A DNA stretch of 6,052 nt from an uncultured Clostridia bacterium (GTDB lineage: Bacteria > Bacillota > Clostridia > Oscillospirales > Oscillospiraceae): the NCBI GenBank assembly GCA_945867445.1, contig CAMBID010000056.1:1-6052 (forward strand). Direction: 5' to 3'. A program made the position numbers and the translations under genes. The notes under the pieces are model-generated. The model saw nothing but the letters and a program-made list of their open reading frames with translations, was not told where the DNA came from and did no database searches. Shown in pieces: positions 1 through 5,373 of the stretch (its first letter is position 1; each line of letters opens with the position of its first letter).

Positions 1-1
1 A

Positions 2-1756
2 TTACGCGTTCGGCAGACGGTACTTCTCCGCCGCGGCCCGGCGCTCCGCCTGGAAGTCGCCGGTCTCTCCGGCCTTTACGGCGTCCCGGTAGGCGTGCAT
101 GTCCATATGGGCGGCGCTGAGGGCAATCTGGCAGGCGGCGATGTTGGAACAGTGGTCGCCGATGCGCTCCAGATCCGTCAGGATCTCATCGAAGGCGAAG
201 CTGTTGGCAAACTCGCATTCCCCGGCCTGCAGGCGCTTCACATGCCGGTCCCGGAGCTGGGCGGAGAGGCTGTCGATGACGTCCTCCAGAGGCTCCACCC
301 CCTCCGCCGCCGGGATGTCCCCGTCCCGGAAGGCCTGGGTAGCCCGGGTGACGGTCTCCGTCAGGGCGTCGGTGATGACCTGGAGGTCCGCATTCGCGGC
401 GGCGGAGAAGCGGTGCCCGCTCCGGGCCATGTCCCGGGCGTGCTGGGCGATGTTCATGGCGTGGTCGCCGATGCGCTCCAAGTCCGTAACGGTGTGGAGC
501 CACTGGGAGACGCTGCGGCTGTCGGCTTCCCCGGGATCGCAGGCGGAGAGCTTCACGAGATAGCTCCCCAGTGCATCCTCGCAGCGGTCGAGATAGCTTT
601 CCTCCTGCTCCACGGTCTCAAAGGCGCTGTCGCTGGGCTCCACCAGGAGGGAGATGGCGAGAAGCAGGTTCCGCTCCGCCCGGGAGGCCATGTCGCAGAT
701 CAGAGTCCGGCAGCGCTCCGCCGCGATGGCGGGGGTGGTGAGGAGCCGCTCATCCAGCATGGCGAAGGGGGCGTCCTGGGCGCTCTCCGGGATGCTGCGG
801 ACGGCAAGGGCCTCCAGCTTGCCCCGGAAGGGGAAGAGCAGGGCGGTGCAGGCTATGTTGAAAATGCTGTGGAAGACCGCGATGGAGAAGGCCGTGGCCC
901 CCTCCCCCAGGAGGGCGGGAGCCGCCAGGTCCCGGATGAGCCAGAAGACCGGCAGGCACACGGCGGTGCCCAGAAGGTTGAAGTAGAAGTGGACCAGGGC
1001 GGTGCGCCGGGCGGCTCTCGTGGTGCCCACGGAGGAGAGCAGGGCCGTCACCGTGGTGCCGATGTTCTGCCCCATGATGATGGGGATGGCCATGGCGTTG
1101 GTCACCGTCCCGGTGGCGCTGAGGGCCTGCAAAATGCCGACGGAGGCGGAGGAGGACTGGATCACTGCCGTCAGCAGGGCGCCGGCCAGGACGCCCAGAA
1201 TGGGGTTTGTGAAGACAAGCAAGAAACGGGCGAAGGCCTCGCTGTGGGCCAGAGGGGCCACCGCGCCGCTCATGGCCTCCATGCCGTACATCAGCACGGA
1301 AAAGCCCAGAAGGGCCGTGCCCGCGTCCCGGCGGACGCTGCGCCTGGACCCCAGCAACAGAAGAATGCCGGCCAGCGCCAGCACCGGCGTGAAGGAGGAG
1401 GGCTTCAGAAGCCGCACCGCAAGGCTGTCCCCGCTGATGCCGCTGAGACTCAAGAGCCAGGCCGTCACCGTGGTGCCGATGTTGGCGCCCATGATAACGC
1501 CAATGGCCTGCCGCAGCGCCATGAGGCCGGAGTTCACAAAGCCCACCACCATCACTGTGGTGGCGGAGGAGGACTGGATCACCGCCGTGACCCCCATGCC
1601 GAGAAGCAGCGCCCGCAGGGGACTGCCGGTCATGCCTGCCAGGATGTTTTTCAGCCGGGAGCCGGCGGCCTTCTCCAGGGCGGCTCCCATGATGTGCATG
1701 CCGAAGAGGAAGAGGGCCAGGCCCCCGATGAGATCCAGAAGATCGAAGATGCTCAT
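2..1756 (-). CDS. Na+/phosphate cotransporter family protein with C-terminal PhoU-like domain
   Basis: This is a membrane transporter expected to move inorganic phosphate coupled to Na+ (NptA/YjbB type); E. coli YjbB mainly exports phosphate. The 584-residue protein has two inverted-repeat transport units, each with the family signature: QSSSATTVM at 61-69 with GANIGTT at 90-96, then QSSSAS at 200-205 with GQNIGTT at 229-235. Hydrophobic segments fill roughly 5-310. Residues ~345-575 are a soluble helical PhoU-like domain with two metal-binding type motifs, DLERIGDHAMNIA (425-437) and DLERIGDHCSNIA (528-540). These internal duplications also show in the DNA: the 20 bases at 152-171 recur at 461-480. 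The start is ATG 1756, five bases after AAGGAG (1767-1762). An in-frame GTG at 1762 overlaps that Shine-Dalgarno and is unlikely. The stop is TAA at 4-2. The gene is complete and divergent from the MATE gene. The family is certain; import versus export cannot be read from sequence. Confidence 0.96.
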   Translation of the reverse strand: MSIFDLLDLIGGLALFLFGMHIMGAALEKAAGSRLKNILAGMTGSPLRALLLGMGVTAVIQSSSATTVMVVGFVNSGLMALRQAIGVIMGANIGTTVTAWLLSLSGISGDSLAVRLLKPSSFTPVLALAGILLLLGSRRSVRRDAGTALLGFSVLMYGMEAMSGAVAPLAHSEAFARFLLVFTNPILGVLAGALLTAVIQSSSASVGILQALSATGTVTNAMAIPIIMGQNIGTTVTALLSSVGTTRAARRTALVHFYFNLLGTAVCLPVFWLIRDLAAPALLGEGATAFSIAVFHSIFNIACTALLFPFRGKLEALAVRSIPESAQDAPFAMLDERLLTTPAIAAERCRTLICDMASRAERNLLLAISLLVEPSDSAFETVEQEESYLDRCEDALGSYLVKLSACDPGEADSRSVSQWLHTVTDLERIGDHAMNIAQHARDMARSGHRFSAAANADLQVITDALTETVTRATQAFRDGDIPAAEGVEPLEDVIDSLSAQLRDRHVKRLQAGECEFANSFAFDEILTDLERIGDHCSNIAACQIALSAAHMDMHAYRDAVKAGETGDFQAERRAAAEKYRLPNA

Positions 1757-1761
1757 GCGCA

Positions 1762-1767
1762 CTCCTT
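1762..1767 (-). promoter_or_regulatory. Shine-Dalgarno AAGGAG that sets the start of the phosphate transporter
   Basis: Read on the minus strand, AAGGAG lies five bases upstream of ATG 1756. The competing GTG at 1762-1760 shares its first base with this motif, so it cannot be served by it. This supports the shorter protein beginning MSIFDLL. Confidence 0.8.
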
Positions 1768-1768
1768 C

Positions 1769-1783
1769 CCGGCCTGCGGCCGG
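1769..1783 (-). promoter_or_regulatory. GC hairpin directly upstream of the transporter ribosome binding site
   Basis: CCGGCC, a three-base loop and GGCCGG form a perfect six-pair GC stem. It ends two bases before the Shine-Dalgarno of the phosphate transporter. In the leader RNA this stem would sit against the ribosome binding site and could affect initiation or mRNA stability. No known regulator site is recognised. The structure is seen; a role is inference. Confidence 0.45.
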
Positions 1784-1963
1784 TATCAGCCTTCAGAATT
1801 TCTTTCATGTGTTCTCTTTATACTGGCATCGTAGCAGGGAAACCATCAAAAACGCAACTGTGGGCTCTGCCAAAAGCGGCCCCGCCCCCTGGACTTCTCC
1901 TGTCTTTTCCTACAAGAAACGGGATTTTTCGTCCTTGTCCGCCTGGGAAAGGCAAAAAAGCCC

Positions 1964-1992
1964 TTGCAGTCCGTAAAAGACCCTGATATAAT
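1964..1992 (+). promoter_or_regulatory. sigma-A promoter with extended -10 for the MATE gene
   Basis: The -35 is TTGCAG (1964-1969). After a 17-base spacer comes a perfect TATAAT (1987-1992), preceded by TG at 1984-1985, so the -10 is of the extended TGnTATAAT type. The -35 matches consensus only in its TTG, which the extended -10 would compensate. Transcription should begin near 1999, giving a leader of about 126 nt before the MATE start. Confidence 0.75.
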
Positions 1993-2125
1993 TATTATCC
2001 ACGCTTACAGCCCCATTTTACACGGACTTTACGTGGCGCCTTTTTTCGGCGGTCCCTCTTGGCGGATTCACTTAACGGATTTACGGAAACTTGACATTGG
2101 CACGGCAGCGGAAAGGCGGCAGGCA

Positions 2126-3481
2126 ATGAAATCATCCCAGGTACGCATGACAGAGGGCTCCATCCCGGACAAGATCATCCGTTTTGCCGTCCCTCTCTTT
2201 CTCGGGAATCTCTTCCAGCAGTTCTACAACACGGCGGACGCCCTCATCGTGGGCAACCTTCTGGGAGACCGGGCCCTGGCCGCCGTCAGCTCCACGGGCA
2301 CGCTGGTCTTCCTCCTTGTGGGTTTCTTCGCCGGCATCTTCCTGGGCGCGGGCGTGGTGATCTCTCGCTACTTCGGCTCCCGGGAGACGGTGCAGATGCG
2401 CAAGGCCGTCCACAACGCCATTCTCTTCGCCCTGATCTCCGGCGCGGCGCTGACGTTCATAGGCACCACCCTGGCCCCCGCCATCCTGGGCTGGATGGGC
2501 ACCCCGCCGGAGGTCATGCCCCAGAGCGTCACCTATATCCGGATCTATTTCGCCGGAAGCCTGGGGCTCTCCCTCTATAACGCCTGCATGGGCATCATGC
2601 AGGCGGTGGGCGACAGCCGCCATCCCCTCTGCTACCTTATCATCTCCTCCGTTACCAACGTTACGCTGGACCTCCTCTTTATCGGCGTCTTTCGGATGGG
2701 CGTGGGCGGCGCGGCCCTTGCAACCATTCTGGCCCAGTTCCTCAGCGCGGTCCTCTGCCTGCGCCGCCTCTTCACCACGAAGGAGGACCACCGCCTGGTG
2801 CTCCGGGAGATCCGGCCGGACCGGGAGATGCTGCGCCTGATCCTGCGCTACGGCCTGCCCTCCGGCTTCCAGAACAGTGTCATCGGCTTTGCAAACGTTA
2901 TGGTACAGAGCAACATCAACGCCTTCGGCGAGCTTGCCATGAGCGGCTGCGGCGCCTACGCCAAGGTGGAGGGCTTCGCCTTCCTGCCCATCACCAGTTT
3001 CACCGCCGCCATCACCACCTTCGTGGGCCAGAACCTGGGCGCGGAGGAGTTTGACCGGGCGAGAAAGGGCGCCCGCTTCGGCATCCTCTGCTCCCTTCTC
3101 ATCGCGGAGGGCATCGGGGTCATCACCTACATTTTCTCCCCCGTCTTCATCGGCGCCTTCTGCGATTCCCCGGCGGCCATTGCCTTCGGCGTGGACAAGG
3201 CCCATATCTGCGCGCTCTTCTTCTGCCTGCTGGCGGCCACGCACTGTCTCTCCGCCGTGCTCCGGGGCGCGGGAAGGGCCATGGTGCCCATGGTGGTGAT
3301 GCTCTCGGTCTGGTGCGTGCTGCGGGTCGGCATCCTTCTCATCGTGGTGCCCATCACCCAAAGCATCCGCACCGTCAACTGGGTCTATCCCATCACCTGG
3401 AGCGTCAGCACCGTGTCGCTCCTCCTCTACTACCGCTGCAGCGACTGGCTCCATAGCTTCCAGCGGGAGAAGGCCGGGTAA
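2126..3481 (+). CDS. MATE family multidrug/cation antiporter
   Basis: This is an inner-membrane exporter of the multidrug and toxic compound extrusion family, which drives small-molecule efflux with Na+ or H+ gradients. The 451-residue length is typical. The N-terminus (MTEGSIPDKIIRFAVP at 8-23, then LFQQFYNTADALIVG at 29-43) matches the usual clostridial MATE opening. The second half begins around YGLPSGFQN (242-250) and carries GQNLGAEEFDRARKG (301-315), the conserved loop seen in this family. About twelve hydrophobic segments can be traced. I chose ATG 2126, with a modest purine-rich AAAGGCGG (2112-2119) six bases upstream. The in-frame ATG 2147 has a weaker site, and a TTG at 1964 lies inside the promoter. 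The gene stands alone with its own promoter. TAA at 3479-3481 is followed at once by a palindrome cluster. Substrate unknown. Confidence 0.95.
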   Translation: MKSSQVRMTEGSIPDKIIRFAVPLFLGNLFQQFYNTADALIVGNLLGDRALAAVSSTGTLVFLLVGFFAGIFLGAGVVISRYFGSRETVQMRKAVHNAILFALISGAALTFIGTTLAPAILGWMGTPPEVMPQSVTYIRIYFAGSLGLSLYNACMGIMQAVGDSRHPLCYLIISSVTNVTLDLLFIGVFRMGVGGAALATILAQFLSAVLCLRRLFTTKEDHRLVLREIRPDREMLRLILRYGLPSGFQNSVIGFANVMVQSNINAFGELAMSGCGAYAKVEGFAFLPITSFTAAITTFVGQNLGAEEFDRARKGARFGILCSLLIAEGIGVITYIFSPVFIGAFCDSPAAIAFGVDKAHICALFFCLLAATHCLSAVLRGAGRAMVPMVVMLSVWCVLRVGILLIVVPITQSIRTVNWVYPITWSVSTVSLLLYYRCSDWLHSFQREKAG

Positions 3482-3638
3482 TACTCTTTCTTGATAAAAA
3501 TCTTTGATTTTTATCAAGAAGGCGCCGCTGTCAGCGTCGCCCTTTTGCGGCAGTCTGCCGCAAAAGCCGTCTCATAAGTTCTTGACGCGCCTGCGGCGCT
3601 ATCAAAAGCTTTGAAAGCTTTTTATCAAGAACTAGTAT
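3481..3638. repeat. cluster of nested palindromes bounded by imperfect terminal inverted repeats (MITE/REP-like)
   Basis: The ends match as inverted repeats. TACTCTTTCTTGATAAAAA (3482-3500) is complementary to 3619-3637 at 17 of 19 positions, and A3481/T3638 extends the match. Inside lie back-to-back hairpins. H1 3488-3520 has 15 perfect pairs and a TTT loop. H2 3521-3541 is GC-rich with one mismatch. H3 3542-3566 has 12-base arms around one central base. Arms GTTCTTGA (3578-3585) and TCAAGAAC (3625-3632) then enclose H5 (3587-3599) and H6 (3604-3622). The right arm of H1, TTTTTATCAAGAA, recurs at 3619-3631. There is no coding signal. The regular architecture suggests a non-autonomous mobile repeat or a highly structured RNA. 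No family is recognised and no clear target-site duplication is visible. Confidence 0.7.
3488..3520 (+). repeat. 15-bp perfect hairpin just after the MATE stop codon
   Basis: Arms 3488-3502 and 3506-3520 pair perfectly around a TTT loop, starting seven bases after the MATE stop. It could shield or end the MATE transcript. However, GGCGCC rather than a T tract follows the stem, so it is not a classical intrinsic terminator. It forms the left end of the larger palindrome cluster. Confidence 0.75.
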
Positions 3639-3653
3639 AAATGCCGCAAGATC

Positions 3654-3689
3654 CGGGGAGGGACGCCGCCGTGCATCCCTCCCCGTTTT
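3654..3689 (+). terminator. terminator-like hairpin, probably of the MATE transcription unit
   Basis: CGGGGAGGGA (3654-3663) and TCCCTCCCCG (3676-3685) form ten perfect pairs around a 12-base loop, followed by four T (3686-3689). The short T run makes it a modest intrinsic terminator. It lies just beyond the palindrome cluster and ahead of yabP, so it would separate MATE transcription from the sporulation block. If so, the cluster sits between the MATE gene and its terminator. Confidence 0.5.
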
Positions 3690-3695
3690 CGCGCT

Positions 3696-3725
3696 GGTAT
3701 AAGCCCTGTCCCCGCCGCATAGGAT
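3696..3725 (+). promoter_or_regulatory. possible sigma-E-type promoter for yabP
   Basis: CATAGGAT at 3718-3725 agrees at six of eight positions with the sporulation sigma-E -10 pattern CATACAnT. GGTATAA (3696-3702) lies 15 bases upstream where a -35 would be expected, but it fits the ATATT-type -35 poorly. In B. subtilis yabP and yabQ are transcribed by sigma-E, so such a site is expected here. The start point would fall only a few bases before the ribosome binding site. Tentative. Confidence 0.3.
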
Positions 3726-3746
3726 ACCGGCAGGGGAGGGGTGTGC

Positions 3747-4028
3747 ATGAACAACGACTACCGGGTGCCCATGGAGCACCGCCTGACGCTGACGGGCCGG
3801 GAGACTCTGACGGTTTCCGGCGTGGAGGATGTGGAGCGCTTCGACGAGACGGGCATCGTGATGGCAACTTCCGCGGGGCTTCTCACCGTTACCGGGGAGG
3901 GGCTGCACATCGGTCAGCTCTCCCTGGAGGGCGGCGAGCTCCACGTGGACGGCCGCATCGATTCCGTCAGCTATGAGGAAACCGCCGAAGGAGGCGGAAG
4001 CTGGCTGCGGAGGCTCCTGGGGGGATGA
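3747..4028 (+). CDS. yabP: sporulation protein YabP
   Basis: This is a 93-residue protein of the YabP family, close to the 100 residues of the Bacillus protein. The family is made in the mother cell and acts with YabQ in spore wall formation. The sequence shows the family pattern: a short polar N-terminus, HRLTLTGRETLTVSGVEDV (residues 10-28), FDETGIVMATSAGLLTVTGEGLHI (roughly 31-54), then LSLEGGELHVDGRIDSVSYEE, read as a small beta-rich domain, and a basic end (SWLRRLLGG). ATG 3747 is chosen because GGAGG (3735-3739) lies seven bases upstream; the in-frame GTG 3741 overlaps that site. The stop overlaps the yabQ start as ATGA (4025-4028), indicating translational coupling. The S4-domain gene yabO, the upstream neighbour in Bacillus, is absent here. 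Confidence 0.93.
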   Translation: MNNDYRVPMEHRLTLTGRETLTVSGVEDVERFDETGIVMATSAGLLTVTGEGLHIGQLSLEGGELHVDGRIDSVSYEETAEGGGSWLRRLLGG

Positions 4029-4738
4029 GGATCCAGGTCTCCGGGCAGTTACTGCTCTTCAGTCAGTCCATCCTGCTGGGGCTGGGGCTGGCGCTCCTCT
4101 ACGACCTGCTGCGGCCGCTGCGCCGCCGCAGCGGGCGTCTGGCTCCCCTCTGGGACGGGGGCTACTGCCTGACCCTGGCCGTGCTGCTGGGCCTTTTCAC
4201 CCTGCGGCGGGGGGGCGGGGAGCTGCGGCTCTACTGCCTGTTGGGGACACTGGGCGGGGCGGTGCTGCAGTTTGCCTGCTTTTCCCGGCTCCTGGCCCCT
4301 CTCTGGGAGTTCTGGGCCCAGACGGCGCTGGCGGCGGCGCAGCTTGCCCTGCTGCCGCTGCGGCTGCTGGCGCGGGGGGTGAAAAAAGTGGAAAAGTTCC
4401 GCAAAAACCTCTTTTATTTTCAAAGAAAATGGTTTACAATAAGAAAAATTGGTGCCGCGGTTCCCAAGCGGCGGCCCAGGGGAGGGAAGAGGCATGGCAA
4501 AGGCCCCCAAAAAGCGGAAGCTGGCGTCCGGATTCTCCGTGCGTCTTGTGATCCTGGCGCTGCTGGCAGTGCTGGGCTGGCAGCTTTGGCGGATGCAGGA
4601 CCAGCTGGAGACGGCCCGGACGCAGGAGCAGCAGCTCCGGCAGCAGGTGCAGCTGCAGCAGCAGGCCAACGACGCCCTGCAGAAAAGCATCGACCAGGGC
4701 GGAAGCCAGGAGGAGATGGAGCGCATCGCCCGGGATGA
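4025..4738 (+). CDS. yabQ: spore cortex biosynthesis protein YabQ, with a long 3' overlap into divIC
   Basis: YabQ is a membrane protein needed in B. subtilis for spore cortex formation. The N-terminal part fits the family: a first hydrophobic segment (~7-27) followed by LLYDLLRPLRRR (24-35), further membrane segments at ~46-62, 70-90 and 97-116, then a basic tail KKVEKFRKNLFYFQRKWF (120-137). The reading frame starts in an ATGA overlap with yabP. The frame stays open to TGA 4736-4738, giving 237 residues, but the last ~81 codons overlap divIC in another frame. They read as Ala/Gly/Pro/Arg-rich sequence typical of an out-of-frame GC-rich gene. B. subtilis YabQ is 211 residues, so the length is not impossible. 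The biologically meaningful part is probably residues 1-~155. An indel or lost stop near 4440-4490 is an alternative. The identity is safe; the C-terminus is uncertain. Confidence 0.85.
   Translation: MRIQVSGQLLLFSQSILLGLGLALLYDLLRPLRRRSGRLAPLWDGGYCLTLAVLLGLFTLRRGGGELRLYCLLGTLGGAVLQFACFSRLLAPLWEFWAQTALAAAQLALLPLRLLARGVKKVEKFRKNLFYFQRKWFTIRKIGAAVPKRRPRGGKRHGKGPQKAEAGVRILRASCDPGAAGSAGLAALADAGPAGDGPDAGAAAPAAGAAAAAGQRRPAEKHRPGRKPGGDGAHRPG
4412..4440 (+). promoter_or_regulatory. possible internal promoter for divIC within yabQ
   Basis: An AT-rich pocket in otherwise GC-rich coding DNA contains TACAAT (4435-4440, five of six to the -10 consensus), with TTTTAT 17 bases upstream as a poor -35. divIC is needed in vegetative cells while yabPQ are sporulation genes, so a separate promoter is expected. 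The AT-richness may simply reflect the lysine-rich YabQ tail. Weak call. Confidence 0.25.
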
Positions 4739-4790
4739 GTTGGGGCTCGTGACCCCCGGCGAGCGGGTCTTCGTGGACATCGGCCGCTGA
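4494..4790 (+). CDS. divIC: septum formation initiator DivIC/FtsB
   Basis: This is a small bitopic divisome protein that acts with FtsL and DivIB (FtsQ) at the division septum. The 98 residues follow the family plan: a basic cytoplasmic N-terminus (MAKAPKKRKL), one membrane helix at ~15-32 (VRLVILALLAVLGWQLW), a glutamine-rich coiled coil at ~33-68, and the conserved tail EEMERIARDELGLVTPGERVF (73-93), which is the strongest identifier. ATG 4494 has AGGGGAGGG at 4478-4486, with GGAGG eight bases from the start. A TTG at 4449 in the same frame has no comparable site. The N-terminal 80% overlaps the yabQ frame. The order yabQ-divIC-yabR is that of B. subtilis. FtsB and DivIC belong to one family; the locus favours the DivIC name. 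Confidence 0.93.
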   Translation: MAKAPKKRKLASGFSVRLVILALLAVLGWQLWRMQDQLETARTQEQQLRQQVQLQQQANDALQKSIDQGGSQEEMERIARDELGLVTPGERVFVDIGR

Positions 4791-4801
4791 GAGCGCAATG
4801 C

Positions 4802-4816
4802 CCCGCCCACGGCGGG
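4802..4816 (+). other. short GC hairpin in the divIC-yabR spacer
   Basis: CCCGCC and GGCGGG pair around a three-base loop, 12 bases after the divIC stop and upstream of the yabR ribosome binding site. There is no T tract, so it is not a terminator; transcription probably continues into yabR. It may influence mRNA processing. The structure is seen; a function is not shown. Confidence 0.35.
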
Positions 4817-4848
4817 ATCTTATAAAAACGGTAAGACGGGAGAAGGGT

Positions 4849-5271
4849 ATGGAGCCTGAGATCGGCAAGATCCTGGAAGGGAAAGTCACCAGCATTACGA
4901 AGTTCGGCGCGTTTGTCGCGCTGGAGGGCGGCCGCTCGGGCCTGGTACATATCTCCGAGATCGCCCCCACCTACGTTAACGACGTTCACGATTTCCTGCA
5001 GGAGGGGCAGACCGTCAAGGTCAGGGTCCTCTCTGCGGAGAACGGGAAGATCAACCTCTCCATTAAGAAGGCCCTGCCCCAGGAGGAGCGGCCACGCTCC
5101 TTCCGTCCCGCGTCTCAGCGGGGCCCGGCCAGACCCGCCCCGCCCCCGGCGCCGCAAACCCCGGACCAGATCTTCGAGGACAAGCTCAAGCAGTTTATGA
5201 CTGCCTCCGAGGGAAAAATGGCGGACCTGCACCGCAGCATGGACGGCCGGCGCGGCCGCCGCAGAAAGTAA
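4849..5271 (+). CDS. yabR: S1-domain RNA-binding protein YabR
   Basis: This is a 140-residue cytoplasmic protein with one S1 (OB-fold) RNA-binding domain at residues ~6-75. The S1 landmarks are GKVTSITKFGAFVAL (11-25), GLVHISEI (31-38), VNDVHDFLQEGQTVKVRVL (43-61) and INLSIKK (68-74). A Pro/Arg-rich linker (~80-103) leads to DQIFEDKLKQFM (106-117) and a strongly basic end (GRRGRRRK). B. subtilis YabR (128 residues) occupies the same place after divIC. Its cellular role is poorly defined; binding to RNA or ribosomes is inferred from the fold. ATG 4849 is chosen because GGGAG (4838-4842) lies six bases upstream and the protein then begins just before the S1 fold. An in-frame ATG 4798 would add 17 basic residues and has a poorer site. 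Last gene of the block. Confidence 0.93.
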   Translation: MEPEIGKILEGKVTSITKFGAFVALEGGRSGLVHISEIAPTYVNDVHDFLQEGQTVKVRVLSAENGKINLSIKKALPQEERPRSFRPASQRGPARPAPPPAPQTPDQIFEDKLKQFMTASEGKMADLHRSMDGRRGRRRK

Positions 5272-5276
5272 ACGCC

Positions 5277-5311
5277 ATCGCGGCGGAGCCAACGCTCCGC
5301 CGCGATTTTTT
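5277..5311 (+). terminator. strong intrinsic terminator after yabR
   Basis: ATCGCGGCGGAGC (5277-5289) pairs perfectly over 13 bases with 5294-5306 around a CAAC loop, followed by a T6 run (5306-5311). It begins six bases after the yabR stop. It should end the yabP-yabQ-divIC-yabR transcript and prevent antisense transcription into spoIIE. Confidence 0.92.
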
Positions 5312-5322
5312 GCCCCTGCGCC

Positions 5323-5373
5323 TGATACTACTCTCCCATTAAAATAAGATATTTCAATGGGAGAGTAGTATCA
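5323..5373. repeat. 51-nt palindrome overlapping the spoIIE stop codon
   Basis: TGATACTACTCTCCCATT (5323-5340) is perfectly complementary to 5356-5373. After an A/C mismatch the stem continues as AAATA/TATTT around an AGA loop, so nearly all 51 bases pair. On the plus strand a T6 run (5377-5382) starts three bases beyond the stem, so it could back up the yabR terminator. On the minus strand no T tract follows directly. Bases 5371-5373 are the spoIIE TGA stop, so the palindrome starts exactly at that stop. The near-perfect arms are more regular than an ordinary terminator and suggest a repeat element. Confidence 0.8.

Larger units (their letters stand above)
1757..2125. other. divergent intergenic region between phosphate transporter and MATE gene
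   Basis: This is a 369-base spacer with no convincing gene. On the right it holds a sigma-A promoter (1964-1992) and the ~126-nt leader of the MATE gene. On the left it must hold the promoter of the phosphate transporter. Minus-strand candidates there are TATAAA at 1822-1817, which has no good -35 at normal spacing, and TTGCGT followed 18 bases later by an extended TGCTACGAT (-10 at about 1832-1827); neither is decisive. The MATE leader contains CACG (2021-2024) paired with CGTG (2032-2035), a T6 run at 2041-2046, and a near-direct repeat: ACGGACTTTACG at 2022 and ACGGATTTACG at 2075. I recognise no riboswitch. TTGACA at 2091-2096 has no -10 partner. Confidence 0.6.

Noticed and set aside
750..1808. 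Minus-strand frame starting MKEILKADTG upstream of and overlapping the phosphate transporter
   Set aside because: After the first codons it becomes Arg/Gly/His/Pro-rich out-of-frame sequence inside the transporter gene, and its ribosome binding site is weak.
95..1834. Long plus-strand open frame opposite the phosphate transporter
   Set aside because: Its translation is Gly/His/Ala-rich low-complexity sequence with no family pattern. It mirrors the GC-rich codon structure of the real gene on the other strand.
2091..2096. TTGACA, a perfect -35 hexamer before the MATE gene
   Set aside because: Nothing resembling TATAAT lies 16-18 bases downstream; that interval is GC-rich.
1964..2125. TTG start at 1964 extending the MATE protein by 54 residues
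   Set aside because: The TTG is the -35 element of the promoter, the extra residues do not resemble a MATE N-terminus, and there is no ribosome binding site.
2132..3517. Long minus-strand open frame opposite the MATE gene
   Set aside because: It is rich in Asp/Glu/Gly/His without any recognisable domain, while the plus strand encodes a clear MATE protein over the same bases.
3481..3638. CRISPR array or integron attC site
   Set aside because: There are no regularly spaced direct repeats with unique spacers, and no attC core sites or integrase. The structure is nested inverted repeats.
3973..4551. Plus-strand frame overlapping yabP, yabQ and divIC
   Set aside because: Its composition is that of a shifted reading of YabQ. 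It has no family signature and its start lies inside yabP.
4798..4848. Upstream ATG 4798 for yabR
   Set aside because: It adds 17 basic residues not needed for the S1 fold and has a poorer ribosome binding site than ATG 4849.
5272..5370. tRNA gene between yabR and spoIIE, as in B. subtilis
   Set aside because: The spacer is fully occupied by two hairpins. No cloverleaf, anticodon arm or CCA-like end can be built.
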